From contig MU278362.1 in the NCBI GenBank assembly GCA_022385755.1, positions 450,251 through 514,250 on the forward strand: a stretch of DNA of 64,000 nt, written 5' to 3'. The stretch is from Trametopsis cervina (lineage: Eukaryota > Basidiomycota > Agaricomycetes > Polyporales > Irpicaceae). This document shows positions 12,789 through 24,203 of the stretch, one piece after another (position 1 is the stretch's first letter; each line of letters begins with the position of its first letter). The notes beneath the pieces are model-generated. The model did not search any database and was not told the DNA's origin. It was given only the letters and a program-made list of their open reading frames with translations. A program made the position numbers and the translations under genes.

Positions 12789-14489
12789 ATGCGCAACATT
12801 GTATCGACCCTAGTTGCCTTGTGCAGCGTGCTCGGGAAAGCGGCGACGGCCACGCCACCCCCAACTTCAAGCTCTTTGCACACGAGCACGATAGACATTA
12901 ACAACCCGCTGATACACTATCACGGACGATGGGATTTCCAGCAGGGTACATGGTGGTACGTCCTCCTCATCACCCATCACAGTAGTGTCTACTTATGAAC
13001 CCGTACGCTCGAAGGGCCGGCTCAGGCTTCAAGCTACACGCCTCGAACCTACAGTCCCTCACTCTGAACCTCGGACCACACACTACCTCGCCTCTGACTT
13101 CGGTCGGGGTCTCAGTCGACTATGGCCCGTATATTACTGTGAACGTGTCTGCCGGAACGAATACCATCGCTATTCCTTCGATCAAGGCGGGAAGCGGGAG
13201 CGCCAGGGTTGTGAGGATCACGACGGAGGGTTGGCAGAATAATCGGATGCAGCTGCAGTCGCTTGGTCTGAACGCGGTGAGTGCAGCGGTCAAACCTCCT
13301 GCGAGGAGGTACTTATTGGTGTTCTGTCAGGGTGCGCGGTTGGAGCCGTACACGCCTTCCCCGGTGACATTCCAAGTTATTGGCGATTCTCTATCTGCCG
13401 TACGTCTGTGCATCACCACCATACGTGTATGCGGCGAAGAAGCTTATCTTCTGAATGTGTAGGGGCAATATCTCCCCCAGGGGGTTCTACAGGCCTGGCC
13501 CATCCTCACCGCTGAAAGCTTCAAGGCAGAGCTGAACGTGAATGCGCAGCCTGGGGCAGCCTTGAAGGTACGCTTCTCTACTTCACTGGAAATGCTGATA
13601 TTGATGTGCAAGTGTTCGCAGGATATCCCTGCCTGGGGGAACGTCCACGGAGTCAGCTACGAATTTTTCCGCGTGAGTTGTCAGCATGCCAGACGAAGTT
13701 GTATCTAACGCAACTCATTTCACAGACTGAGGACACCGGGTTCTATTACACCACAGATCACAACTTCACTACTCCATGGAATTTTGCGAAGGACGCACCT
13801 GCTCCTACTCATCTCATAATTCACATTGGGTACGTTCACAGCCTCACTTACCATGTGTAGCTACCAGCTGAGAGTTTTATTTCCCCTCCTAGAGCAAATG
13901 ATGCATCTCAGAATGTTACGTCGGCGGATTTTGAGCAGGTAAGTTCTCATCTTTCTCCAAGGCCTCAATGAGTTCAATGGCTATTGGTATAGACATATCT
14001 GAACTTCGTTGCTCGTCTTCGAACCATATACCCCACGCAGCCCCTGTTTGTCTTCACACCGGTGAGTTGATAGGATTGAACCGAGCGGAAAAAAACCTGA
14101 TATCATATTGCAGTGGGGTTGGCCTGCCGCTGACGGCTCCATTGGCTACTACTACACAGACGTCTATCCCAAGATCGTCGAAAAGCGGTATGCCACACGC
14201 CTCATTCCATCAGCTCCCTTGCATGATCCTGACTGACCTGATAGACACGCTCTGGGGGATAAACATGTGTTCCTGGTCAATACAACGGGGTGGATCAGAT
14301 GGGAAGATGTTTTCCCAGAGTGAGTGATTCTGCTTCACCGTGATATCGTACGCTCTTGCTAACAGGCTGTTGCGCTGTAGCAATACACATCCTACTGTTG
14401 AGGGCCACCAGAGAGTTGCTGGGTTCTTTGAGAAGTGGTTGCAGGACTGGGGTTTGGAACCGCAGGCTAAGTGGTCGACGCCTGCTTGA
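12789..14489 (+). CDS. Secreted SGNH/GDSL esterase (carbohydrate esterase 2-like)
   Basis: This is a probable polysaccharide deacetylase/esterase acting outside the cell. MRNIVSTLVALCSVLG is a signal peptide. An N-terminal jelly-roll-like module follows (YHGRWDF, AGSGFKLHASNLQSLTLNLG, VSVDYGPYITVNV), then the SGNH domain. That domain has block I IGDSLSAG (nucleophile Ser), the Asn block IGANDA, and block V THPTVEGH with the catalytic His. The gene has many small introns, all GT-AG, and ends WSTPA at TGA 14487-14489. Module order matches CE2-type acetyl-xylan esterases; the substrate is inferred. It lies between the tRNA and a secreted FAD enzyme, and the duplicated copy downstream is a pseudogene. 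Confidence 0.87.
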
Positions 14490-15544
14490 GTCTTAATCAT
14501 TCTTAGCCCTGGCGGGCAGGTCGAATGACGTGAAAGATCACTGTAGCCGGAAGCTGTGAATGATTCGATTACAGATTGTCGCACGTGACGCACATCATCA
14601 CTGGCGGCCTGTTCCGTGCTACTGCGCCACAAAGCTCTTTTGAATTTTGACCACGAAGGATCTGCCATCTGCTCTCAGACTCTGTGCATCGCTCTCATTC
14701 ATTGCGACATCAATGCAAGGTCAACCGCGCCCTGCTGTATCGAAACCACCCTTTCTTGGGACCCTGTTGAGCCTGATTCCACCGATCAACAGAGGCAACT
14801 GATGTTAGGCCGCATGATGGAATCATCACGGGGACAAGCTCCCGCGCAAAAATGAACAACACTTACACGTCCCGGCGCATTCCCCCGTACTGTGTCGTTT
14901 TGTGCCCAAACACAGTACACCTCACCTCTGCTCACGTAGGGCACGTTCATAGGGGTCATACAGGCCGAACACCTGTCAATATTGATAGAAGAGGTGTGTA
15001 TATCATAACAGGACGGAGAGAGCTGCTTCCTCTCATTCTCCGGCACAGTGCACATGCAGTATCATGCTACTGACATACAGTGACTCAATACTGTACAACT
15101 TCCATCTTGCACCAGCGGCACCGCCGGAAGTCGATGCGTTCATTCTTATGTAACATTTCATCAATGGATTATCTGGCGTTTAGCAACCGATCCCCCTGAG
15201 TGTGGTGGCGCACTCCAGCGTGGGTCACCACGAATGGTTGTACTGTATCATTCCTCGAACCAACGGAACAGCACGCTAGCAACTCCCATTCGTTGTGGAT
15301 ATGCAAAGGAAGACGTGCACGGCGACGACCTGCTATTTTTGCAGCGATGTTGCCCAATAGCAAGCGGTTCTCCTCTCAGCACCGGTTGCTTCGCATCAGA
15401 AAGCGCGCGCACTAGTGCATGAAGAACTGAATGGCACGGAGATCTGCCACTCTCTGTGCCCCTCTAATCTGGCTGATATGATTCTCAGCGCTGCAGATAT
15501 AAAGCTGGTAACGCGACAATGGTACGCCACCAACCTCCTTCACG
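14490..15544. other. Intergenic between the esterase and FAD oxidoreductase A
   Basis: About 1.05 kb with no gene. The distal half (about 14960-15544) is repeated before copy B. The proximal part (about 14110-14960, including the esterase 3' end) is missing from unit 2. Confidence 0.6.
15498..15504 (+). promoter_or_regulatory. TATA box of FAD oxidoreductase A
   Basis: TATAAAG lies 40 bp before the ATG, within GCTGCAGATATAAAG, which is conserved in copy B. Position and conservation suggest a core promoter. Confidence 0.55.
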
Positions 15545-17208
15545 ATGCCATCGCGGTCTCTTCTCTGCCTACTCGTGTTCGTGGCGAGCTTGTGTGTCGT
15601 GCCTGGCGTGTCCGCCACACAGCTTCCGGTGTGCATCGTCGGTGCTGGGCCTGGCGGGCTCACCATCGCTCACGAGCTCGAGGCCAAAGGCATATCTACC
15701 GTCACTTTCGACAAGCAGCCAGCTGTGGGCGGGAAATGCCAGTCCTACTATGACGGGCCGGGACAGTACGTTCTTTTACTTCCATCGCCACCATTCATCA
15801 TGTAATAATGTTTGCAGGAGTGTCTACCACCCTCTGGGAGCTCTCATTTTCACGAACCAGACATGGGCGAACGCACTGCCGATCATTCTGGCCTCTGGCC
15901 TTCCGCTCTCTGAGGGACCAACGAGCCAATTCCTGGAACACGGGTTCTACTATGGCGCCGGGAGTGCAGCCAGTACCGTCGGACCTGCGCCCGCGCTGAC
16001 AGCCGACCAGCAAGCGGCTATTGGGCAGGAGCTCCAGAAATATGCACAGTATTGGCAGGGCACCTTCGCACCGACATACCTTGTCCCGCGATACACAGTA
16101 CGTACAATAGTGTTCAGACTGTGGCGCCGACTGATGTTCGCTCGCAGAATGGCGTCCCTGCAGACCTTGCGGTTCCAATGGCTCAGTGGCTTCAGACTCA
16201 AGGTTATCAAGCCTTGCCTGCAATCATGCAACTGGGGGCAGCGCCGTACGGCTATGGGGACATCGCTCAGACTCCCGCTGTGAGCCTATTACGATTTACT
16301 GTCGCTGATCTGGACGCTTAATTCCATCTGAAGCTGTACATGCTGACATATTTCACGCCGGAAATCTTGAGCGCATTCTTGGGTGTCGTGCCTTCGTACA
16401 ACGTCGGTTAGTGAGGTTCCGCTTGCGGCTACTTCCAGACGCTGAGCCATTCACGACACAGATTTCCACAAAGTTATGGTATTCTACTCCAGCACCATCA
16501 AGGGGCCTATACATGTCAATGCGCCCGTTACGAAGATCGGTGAGCAAATCCCGCACTTTGATATGGACTACTCATAACAACCAAATTGACACACTAGATC
16601 GCACCGGAAGCAACCCAGTCGTGACGTACACCCAAGGCAGCAAGTCCGCCACTCAGAGCTGCAGGGACGTTGTACTTGCTTTCCCGCCAACACTAGACAA
16701 CCTGAACGCACTCAACATGCCTCTCTCCGCCGGCGAGAAAGACGTCTTCGGCAAAACCGTCATCACGCCCTACTGGTCATCCGCAGTGACTACCAAGATA
16801 GACTTCCCTGCCGTGTACCTGCAGACCCCATTCGAACCGCTGGGCGCCCCCGTCGGCTTCCAACGTACGTCCAGCATCTCCCCCGTCGCAACAGCGTGGT
16901 CCTGGGGCGCATTCGGGAACACCTTGTCTTTGGACGACGTCACGCATCTACTCGCGTCGACGCTGACGAGCGTGCAGACGGGCGCGGGCATCGCGTACCC
17001 GACCGTCTCGGCGTCCGACGTGAAGGCGATCCGGAAGCTCGACTACTTCCCGCGCTTTAACTCGTCGGACCTCGCGGGTGGCGTGTATGGCAGGTATAAC
17101 GCGCTGCAGGGCCAGAAACATACGTATTACTCTTCGGGCTTGAACGAGTTTGAACTCGTTGAGTATACGATGAGGGCGGGGAAGGAGCTTGTGGCGACAT
17201 TCTTCTAG
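15545..17208 (+). CDS. Secreted FAD/NAD(P)-binding oxidoreductase, copy A (464 aa)
   Basis: I read six exons: 15545-15765, 15818-16097, 16148-16279, 16334-16406, 16462-16539 and 16598-17208. They sum to 465 codons with clean GT-AG junctions. A signal peptide (MPSRSLLCLLVFVASLCVV) precedes a Rossmann dinucleotide-binding motif VCIVGAGPGGLTIAHELEAK and the downstream FAD-type element VGGKCQSYYDG. The protein belongs to the broad flavin amine-oxidase/phytoene-desaturase-like superfamily. The rest (WANALPIILASGLPL, DVVLAFPPTLDNL, TPYWSSAVTTKIDFPAVYL) is well conserved among the three copies here. The substrate is unknown. The signal peptide puts it in the secretory pathway, which is unusual for a flavoprotein of this fold but common among fungal oxidases. 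Confidence 0.88.
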
Positions 17209-17575
17209 TGTGTGGCGTAGGTAGGACGATACCTTAACTGTAATACTAATTCTTGACAAGCCATTGGGATAGCGGTCTGTTGTAGCGATTGAGCAGATTC
17301 AGACAGATGAGTGTGTAATCTAACTCCTTTGAGGTGACATTGCTACTGAGGCTTTGAAGAAGGTGCGTACTCTGCATTTCACGTTGGCTCTAAACACCTG
17401 GGCTACACATGGATGGTGTGGGCGAGCCTTCTTGAGCGACGTGAGGGGACATAGCATGCACTATGCAGTTAGTGAGCTTGGAATATTTATGTGGCTGCTT
17501 GTCGGAGGTGAGCAGCGCACATCGTCAATTCTTCAGTGTGTCACCCTGATTACGCCCAAACTTTGTCCGGTTGTA
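17209..17575. other. 3' flank of copy A and duplication junction
   Basis: This is 367 bp matching the 3' flank of copy B. It ends in a truncated unit of the 80-bp repeat (17537-17569) fused to tRNA-derived sequence at about 17570-17576. No gene is seen. Confidence 0.65.
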
Positions 17576-17600
17576 GGTTGTTCAATCCAACCAATGGGCA
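17576..17600 (+). pseudogene. tRNA-Thr 3' fragment
   Basis: GGTTGTTCAATCC and AATGGGCA reproduce the T-arm and 3' acceptor strand of the tRNA at 12267-12338. The 5' two thirds are absent, so it cannot be a tRNA. It marks the 5' end of duplication unit 2. Confidence 0.85.
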
Positions 17601-17842
17601 TTTATATCCCCCGACGCTCTACTCCGAGCTGGAAGGCGAACTGTGAACGTTCAATGTTCACTTTCGGGTTCGGGGTAGAGCACTGGTGAAGTGTCGTTCA
17701 TCCACCACTCTTTGATGTTTGCCATATTTCCGCTGACCATCGCCACATCACCATATCCCTGTTTGTCCGCATACTCGATGCCGCTTCCTTGCCTGCGAAC
17801 ACCTCACCTCCGCTCAAATGGCCCCTCGACAACCCGCCGATA

Positions 17843-18235
17843 CGCGTAAGTTGTCGTTCAAGGTAAAGTTGGACCTTACTCATCTTGCTTTTACAGACTG
17901 AGGACACTGGGTTTTACTACACCACGGACCACAACTTCACGACTCCTTGGAATTTTGGCAAGGCGCTCCCTGCTCCCATTCATCTCATAAGTCAAATTGG
18001 GTACGTTCATAGCTTTGTGCGCAGTACGCGCTACCATCTGGCTTTAACCTCTTTACACAGGGTAAATGTTGCATCCCAGAACGTTACATTCGCTGATTTT
18101 GAGCAGGTAAGCACTTCCTTCACATGAAAGTGTGAATGAATTGAATAGCCGCCTGTGTAGACATATTTGAACTTCGTCGCTCGTCTTGGAACGATATATT
18201 CCACACAGCCTTTGTTCGTCTTCACAGGTAGACTA
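17843..18235 (+). pseudogene. SGNH esterase pseudogene (unit 2)
   Basis: This keeps only middle exons of the esterase: TEDTGFYYTTDHNFTTPWNF, SQNVTFADFEQ and TYLNFVARL. A deletion fuses the 5' flank (equivalent to about 12560) to the intron before the TEDTG exon (about 13670). A second deletion removes everything after the LFVFT exon, including the catalytic-His exon. The signal peptide and GDSL block are gone, and the Asn block reads GVNV instead of GAND. Splice sites of the kept exons survive, so the loss is recent. Confidence 0.85.
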
Positions 18236-18645
18236 TAAGACTGAATCGAGCGACACGAAACCTGACATTATATCCTATTTCGTTTTCTGCTCCCCAAAGA
18301 GGAAGGACTGCCCGGACCGTCTGGGACTGGCTGAACATCTATCAATGTTGTGATTGAAGAGCTCTGTGCATCATAACAGTGACGGAGAGAGCTGCTTCCT
18401 CTCATTCCTCATTCGCCGTCACACTCCACATACCGTAACTCAACATTGCACAACTTCCATCTTTCACCAGCGGCACCACCGGAAGCCGATGCGTTCATTC
18501 TTATGTAAGATTTCATCAATAGGTTATCTGTGGCAGCCCACTCCGGCATAGATGACCACAAATGGTCGTACAATATCATTCCTCCAACGATCTGTCATTC
18601 TCTGTGCCCCTCGAATCTGGCTGATATGATTCCCAGCGCTGCAGA

Positions 18646-18652
18646 TATAATC
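18646..18652 (+). promoter_or_regulatory. TATA-like box of FAD oxidoreductase B
   Basis: TATAATC sits at the place where copy A has TATAAAG, 39 bp before the ATG. The match is weaker, so core promoter strength may differ between the copies. Confidence 0.45.
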
Positions 18653-18691
18653 TGGTAACAGGAGGATGGTACGCCATCAACCTCCCCAACG

Positions 18692-20349
18692 ATGTCATCG
18701 CGGTCTCTTCTCTGCCTACTCGTGTTCGCGGTGAGTATGTGCGCTGTGCCTGGCGTGCTAGCCACACAGCTTCCGGTGTGCATCGTTGGTGCGGGGCCTG
18801 GCGGGCTCACAATTGCCCACGAGCTCGAGGCGAAAGGTATCTCCACCGTTACCTTCGACAAGCAACCAGCTGTAGGCGGGAAATGTCAGTCCTACTACGA
18901 CGGACCGGGCCAGTGCGTACCTTTGATCTTGTCATTGCCCATCTGACGTATGTTGTTGTTTGCAGGAGTGTCTACCACCCTCTCGGAGCCCTCATTTTCA
19001 CAAACCAGACATGGGCGAACGCATTACCGATCATTCTGGCCTCTGGCCTACCGCTCTCTCCGACGAGTCAGTTCATGGAACACGGATTCTACTACGGCGC
19101 GGGGAGTGCAGCCAGCACCGTCGGACCTGTGCCTGCGCTGACGGCCGACCAGCAAGCCGTTATTGCGCAGGAGCTGCAGAAATATGCGCAGTATTGGCAG
19201 GGCACCTTCGCGCCGACGTACCTTGTCCCGAGGTACACAGTGCGTACTGTTGCATTCAGACTGTGATGTCAACTAATGGCTGCTTGCAGAATGGTGTCCC
19301 TGCGGATCTTGCTGTTCCGATGACTCAGTGGCTGCAGACTCAAGGTTACCAAGCTCTACCTTCAATCATGCAACAAGGAACGGTTCCGTACGGCTATGGA
19401 GACATCGCTCAGACGCCTGCTGTGAGCCTATCACGATTTGCTATCTCTGATCTGGATGCTTAACTCCATCTGAAGCTGTACATGCTGACATATTTCACGC
19501 CGGATGTCTTGAGTGCATTCTTAGGTCTTGTGCCTTCGTACAACGTCGGTCAGTGAGGTTCCACTTGTGACTACTTCCAAACGCTGAACCAACCGCGACA
19601 CAGATTTCCACAAAGTTATGGTATTCTACTCCAGCACCGTCAAGGGACCTATACACGTCAATGCGCCTGTCACGAAGATCGGTGAGTACATACCGAACTC
19701 AGATCCGGAACACTCTAACAATCACGTCGACGCGCCAGATCGCACCGGAAGCTACCCAGTCGTGACGTACACCCAAGGCAGCAAGTCCGCCACTCAGAGC
19801 TGCAGGGATGTTGTACTTGCTTTCCCGCCAACACTAGACAACCTGAACGCACTCAACATGCCTCTCTCCGCCGGCGAGAAAGACGTCTTCGGCAAAACCG
19901 TCATCACGCCTTACTGGTCGTTCGCAGTGACAACCAAGATCGACTTCCCCGCGGTTTACCTGCAGAACCCGTTCGAGCCACTCGGTGCACCCGTCGGCTT
20001 CGAACGCACGTCTAGCCTCTCACCCGTCGCAACCGCGTGGTCGTGGGGTGCATTCGGGAATACGTTGTCGTTGGACGACGCCACGCGTCTACTCGCGTCG
20101 ACACTGACGAGCGTGCAGGCGGGTGCGGGCATCGCGTACCCGACCGTCTCCACGTCCGACGTCAAGGCGATCCGGAAGATTGACTACTTCCCGCACTTCA
20201 ACTCGTCCGACCTCGCGGGTGGCGTGTATGGCAGGTATAACGCGCTGCAGGGCCAGAAGCATACGTACTACTCTTCGGGCTTGAATGAGTTTGAACTCGT
20301 TGAGTATACGATGAGGGCGGGGAAGGAGCTGGTGGCGACGTTCTTCTAG
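18692..20349 (+). CDS. Secreted FAD/NAD(P)-binding oxidoreductase, copy B
   Basis: This is the tandem paralogue of copy A with the same exon-intron layout and nearly the same protein: signal peptide MSSRSLLCLLVFAVSMCAV, GAGPGGLTIAHELEAKG, and the C-terminus ending KELVATFF. It is two residues shorter (LPLSPTSQF versus LPLSEGPTSQF), so about 462 aa. All checked introns have intact GT-AG ends, and I found no stop or frameshift. Differences are scattered substitutions, for example YWSFAVTT for YWSSAVTT. The gene seems functional. Its upstream esterase partner is dead, so it is now regulated only by its own short promoter. Confidence 0.87.
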
Positions 20350-21000
20350 TGTTGGAATGAGTGGGAGGTTAACTTGACTATAATAGTAATACATGGCGAG
20401 ACATCGGAATAGAGGCCTATGTTGTAGCTCTGTTGAGTAGATCCAGACTGAGATGAGTATTAAACCTTGAAGGTAGGCTTTTGATAAGATGTGTGCTCTG
20501 CATTTCACGGTAGCTCTCAACTTGGTGCAAGCGTGCCCCCAAGAGCGGCGGCCATACACGCGCCATGTAGTTAGTGGGCTTGGAACATTCGTGTAACTGC
20601 TTCTCGTAGGTGAGCACACATCTTCAGTGTGTCAGCCTGATCACGCCCAAACTTTGTTCGGACTGTATGTGGCATCTTTACAATGATTGCCCATCATTTA
20701 GACACGTTCTGTAATGTGTCAGCCCAATTACGTTGAAACTTTGTCCGAACAGTATCAGGCCTCTAACAATGATTGCCCATCAATTCGACACGTGGATGAA
20801 TGCGTCCGCTGGTAACGCGCGTACGTCCCTCCTGTAGTTTGCTGTACTTACAGTAAGTAATGTCTTCGAATTACCATTTATCAGCACTGTGTATAATATG
20901 CAGCTGATCAATTTCAATAGGACATAATTCATAGCCGTATCGATAAAGTACACTGATTTCTTCACGAGATTGTGCGCAACAACGGCCTGCAATATAGCCT
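20350..21000. other. 3' flank of copy B, with repeats
   Basis: About 650 bp. The first 300 bp match the 3' flank of copy A, followed by an 80-bp tandem repeat (20628-20793). No gene is seen. Confidence 0.65.
20628..20793 (+). repeat. Two tandem 80-bp repeats with GATTGCCCATCA
   Basis: Units start at 20628 and 20715. Each runs TGTGTCAGCC ... AAACTTTGT ... ATGATTGCCCATCA ... GACACGT. A truncated third unit lies at 17537-17569, and the GATTGCCCATCA core recurs near 31600, 31840, 34440 and 42970. Confidence 0.75.
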
Positions 21001-22240
21001 CTACCGCTCGACATTCCTTGCCGGACGAATTGCGATCCCCTTCCTATAGAACAACCTCTCCAAAGCCTGGGCCTGCACAATCCACGAATCAAGTCCTAAC
21101 TCTGCCAGTCTTTCCAGATACCCCTCGACCAATTCGTCGCGAGACACAACGAAGTCCAAATCTTCCTTCGTGAACCACCGCCCCGTCCCGTTCTCCCCGC
21201 CAAACGCAATTTCGTACCACAGCGCCTGAAATTGGCGGATATATTCTTCTTTCATATGCGCCCTTGGACCATGGCCTACACCTTGGGCTATGGCATAGAA
21301 CGTCCCGCGCTTGCCGTGGATTACGCGAGGCTTATATGTTCGCAGGTCTGTGGAGAGACCGTCGAGCAGAAAGAGAGTCTGTGCCGTCGTCGTCCATTCC
21401 GGGTGACTCAACTTCATGACGAGTGTTCCACCGTGTTTAACGGTCTTCAGCGCAATGATAATCTGCGAGATCGTCAAGCGGTGGCTATCCCATCGTTCTG
21501 GGGGCGTCAGCTGGGGGGTGATATAGATGTCGCGCAGGTAGTGTCCATCCAGGATGACAAGGTCAAAGTCTTGATAGCTCTCCGGGAACGGGGACAATGC
21601 CTTCCCTCGTAGCTCGTCTGCAGATGGATGCAGCTTGTAGTAGGTGAGATCTGCCCACTCGAGCTTGAACCGTCGCGTGAGCTGTTGCTCAAGGGTGTAC
21701 TCGTGGCCACCTTGTTCTTGTGGGAGAGATATTCCTTTTCCCCGGGCATCGGGGTTCTTCGACAGGATCCACGACGTGAACCCACAGGGGCAGCATCTGA
21801 AGTGCATTGGTTCGGTGAGCACGATGCCTGTTATTCTTGGTTCTTCTGGTGTGCATGACTGACTCACCCCAGATCCAGAAATGAAAATGCACCGAAAGGC
21901 GGTACGAATCGAGCACACTCGTCCAATTCCCCCATCGCTTTCTTCATGAGCGTAAACCACGCAAGTTTGGCTTTGTCGTTCGGCGCAGCTGCCGTCGCGC
22001 GCTGGGCCGCAAAATCGCGGTCGAACTCCTTCTCTTCCCACCCCTGGACGAGCGGAATATACATTCAATTTTGCATTCATGGCGTGTGCAGCCCAAAGGA
22101 CTCACCTGCTTCCTTAGATCCAGCAGCTGCCGTAGTTCTGGCACGGCCAACTCATCCAAAAGCCATGGAATCAAGTTGTTGCCCGACCTTGGGTGTGGAT
22201 TGTCGTCTTCTGCACCCGTAGAATGCGGATTCGCTGACAT
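21001..22240 (-). CDS. FtsJ-like SAM-dependent RNA methyltransferase
   Basis: A probable RNA 2'-O-methyltransferase of the FtsJ/RrmJ fold. The start is ATG at 22240 (MSANPHSTGAEDDN), and two introns follow. The SAM-binding motif I is split by the second intron: FSFLDLG, then CCPCGFTSWIL. Classical members have GCAPGGF, so two positions here are Cys. Motif IV is DFDLVILDGHYLRD and the later strand is TLVMKLSHPEW, with the Lys expected in the K-D-K-E tetrad region. The C-terminal helical part (GRWFTKEDLDFVVSRDELV and following) is typical of fungal members. The RNA target is unknown. Confidence 0.85.
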
Positions 22241-22674
22241 CGCAAAGCTATAATGCGATAGATCGTGAGCCCTCACTGCTGTGCGGATGCTCTTTATATA
22301 GAGAACAGTGCCCGCCTCAGTAAGTTCATAGATATTCAACCAGTAAGGACGTACAGCTACCAATCATAGCACAAAGGGCAGCCGCAGTCAAACAGACAGG
22401 ATCCAGACCCACTGCAAGGTCGCAGGCTCATATGCAAAGCCGAGATTGGTATCCAAAGAGTAATAGGCATACGAGATAAGCGGCAGCAGTCCGTGGTAAG
22501 GTTATGCACTGTACACCTGATTGTGCTATCGTACTGCGTGAGCTCCATATTGGTAGCGATGTCTGCACTAAACGTAAGAAAGTGACCAGGAAGGCAAGAT
22601 GTGAGGCACGGACCAAGCACCGATCGAGCCAGGAAGAGTATGAGATAGTCCTTGTAGTAAACCGAAGAGTGAAA
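22241..22674. other. Intergenic
   Basis: 434 bp between the FtsJ-like start and the BTB gene 3' end. It should hold the FtsJ promoter and the BTB 3' UTR. No gene is seen. Confidence 0.6.
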
Positions 22675-23818
22675 TCATGATCTAGCCATGTCTTCAACTG
22701 GATGCATATCCGCGTCGGGAACTACATCCTGATTCAGAGGTCCAGTATGTTCGGGTAGATTCCGAACGCTGCTTTCGAAGTACTCTTCAACCACAGCCCA
22801 AGACGTAAGGTCGAACAGTGCCGGCAGCTCTTCCCAGAGGTCTTTCATACCCCTCAGGTTGTGCGTTTCCCAAGAGAGAGTGCAGTTTGTACAGCATGCG
22901 CTGCGGATAGCCTTCCAGTTAAGGCGGAAGAACGGATTCATCCAGGGATCTTCCTTGTGGTCGTAGACAGAGGTGTATATTTTACGGAACTCGGCACACC
23001 GCTCTGCTGTAAGACATTTTTGACCAGACCCTTCGGAAAAGTGGGGGTTGAAGAAGAAGCCTTGGGTGCGCGTCCGCGCGTGGTGCATGAGCAGCGGTCG
23101 TCCGATGAAGATAGCGCGTTTGTTGTCCGGATGGAGGTCGTGGTACACACCATCCACGGAAACGCCGTCGTACAGCGTCCGTGCGTCCGCAGTCGAGCAG
23201 CAGAAAAGAAGAGCAGCAGGAAGGAGAACGAACGACCCTGTTTCGCGCGCAATGTTGGCAATAGTGATGTGGCGGAGCAGGTCTTCCCGTGGAGTAGAAC
23301 TGCTGGAGAGCGAAATATAGGATGAGACGTTGCGAGGATACCACACCTGGAGGGCTTCTATGGCTCTTCGACGAAGGTGAACAACATCGTATTTTGTGCT
23401 GAGGCGCAGAATGGATATGATGCGGGGTATATCCACGAGCTTGAGCGATTTAGCATCAATGTATTGGCTAGAGAAGTCGAGACTGGATTTCAGTGCGCAG
23501 TACCTCTAAGTGGGTCATGATGTACCTCGAGTCGTGCAATGCGGTTAAGAATGCACGCATGTCTGCTGCGGTGTCGCCCGCAGTGGCCACGAGAGGGCGT
23601 CCTTCATACATTTCCGATCGTCCTGCCTCGCTCGTGGAATGTGACGAACCTAGTGCGAACATGTCTCGGAAGACTGGAGAAGCTCGCGAGAGTATGCCAG
23701 CATAGACCTTGAACAGTTTCCTTTCTGCTTGGAGGACGACTGTGCCATCCCTGTACCACAATTGTGTGTCGCGTGTGACGAAGAGCTCTTCGTCTTCAGC
23801 AACCCAGTCTCGCTCCAT
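22675..23818 (-). CDS. BTB/POZ domain protein
   Basis: Agaricomycetes carry many such BTB proteins, presumed to be dimerising adaptors (some for Cullin-3 ligases). Residues 1-100 hold the BTB fold: LWYRDGTVVLQAERKLFKV, ILSRASPVFRDMFALG, then LTALHDS. One short intron follows (GTACAT...CCAG), after which SSQYIDAK resumes and IISILRLSTKYDVVHLRRRA continues the BTB/back region. The C-terminal half has several Cys (SACCTNCTLSWE), a pattern seen in basidiomycete BTB proteins of unknown role. The ATG is at 23818. The partner is unknown. Confidence 0.85.
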
Positions 23819-24203
23819 TATCTGGTTAGAGTGATTTGAGTTATAGCAGGACGGATGGTTGAATGCTACCCATACCTGCGGTAATTGAATGCGGTCGTAC
23901 TACCACACGGTGTTTGTTATTATCGTAACGATAAGCAAGCTGTATGACCTGATAAGGTTGAGATAGAAGCGCCGCTGCTGACCATTAGGTCGAGTTGTAT
24001 TGATGCTTCATTTCTCCTTCATCGATCAATAGACGCTTGTTACATAACCTCCCGTATGTAAAGTCCCTGAACTCTCCTTTCCATCGTCTGAGGGACAGCC
24101 GACCTCTGACTTCTGACTTCCACCTTCTTAGACTCTGCCTGCCGCGGAGCCACCTCCCAATGTTTTAGTCACGAAATAACGCGTACTCGAATGCCATAGG
24201 ACC
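23819..24203. other. Divergent promoter region of BTB gene and CNOT11
   Basis: 385 bp between two head-to-head genes. It must carry both promoters. No clear TATA box is seen. Confidence 0.6.

Larger units (their letters stand above)
12314..17569 (+). repeat. Tandem segmental duplication, unit 1
   Basis: This segment runs from the tRNA T-arm through the esterase and FAD oxidoreductase A to the sequence ACGCCCAAACTTTGTCCG. It recurs, with deletions, as unit 2 (17576 to about 20660). Matching landmarks are the tRNA 3' end, the 5' flank with ATGCCGCTTCCTTG, late esterase exons, the AGAGAGCTGCTTCCTCTCATT stretch (15015 and 18385), the whole FAD gene and its 3' flank. Confidence 0.85.
17576..20660 (+). 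repeat. Tandem segmental duplication, unit 2
   Basis: This is the second copy of 12314-17569, shortened by two internal deletions that removed most of the esterase gene. It keeps the tRNA fragment, esterase remnant, FAD oxidoreductase B and 3' flank. Confidence 0.85.
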
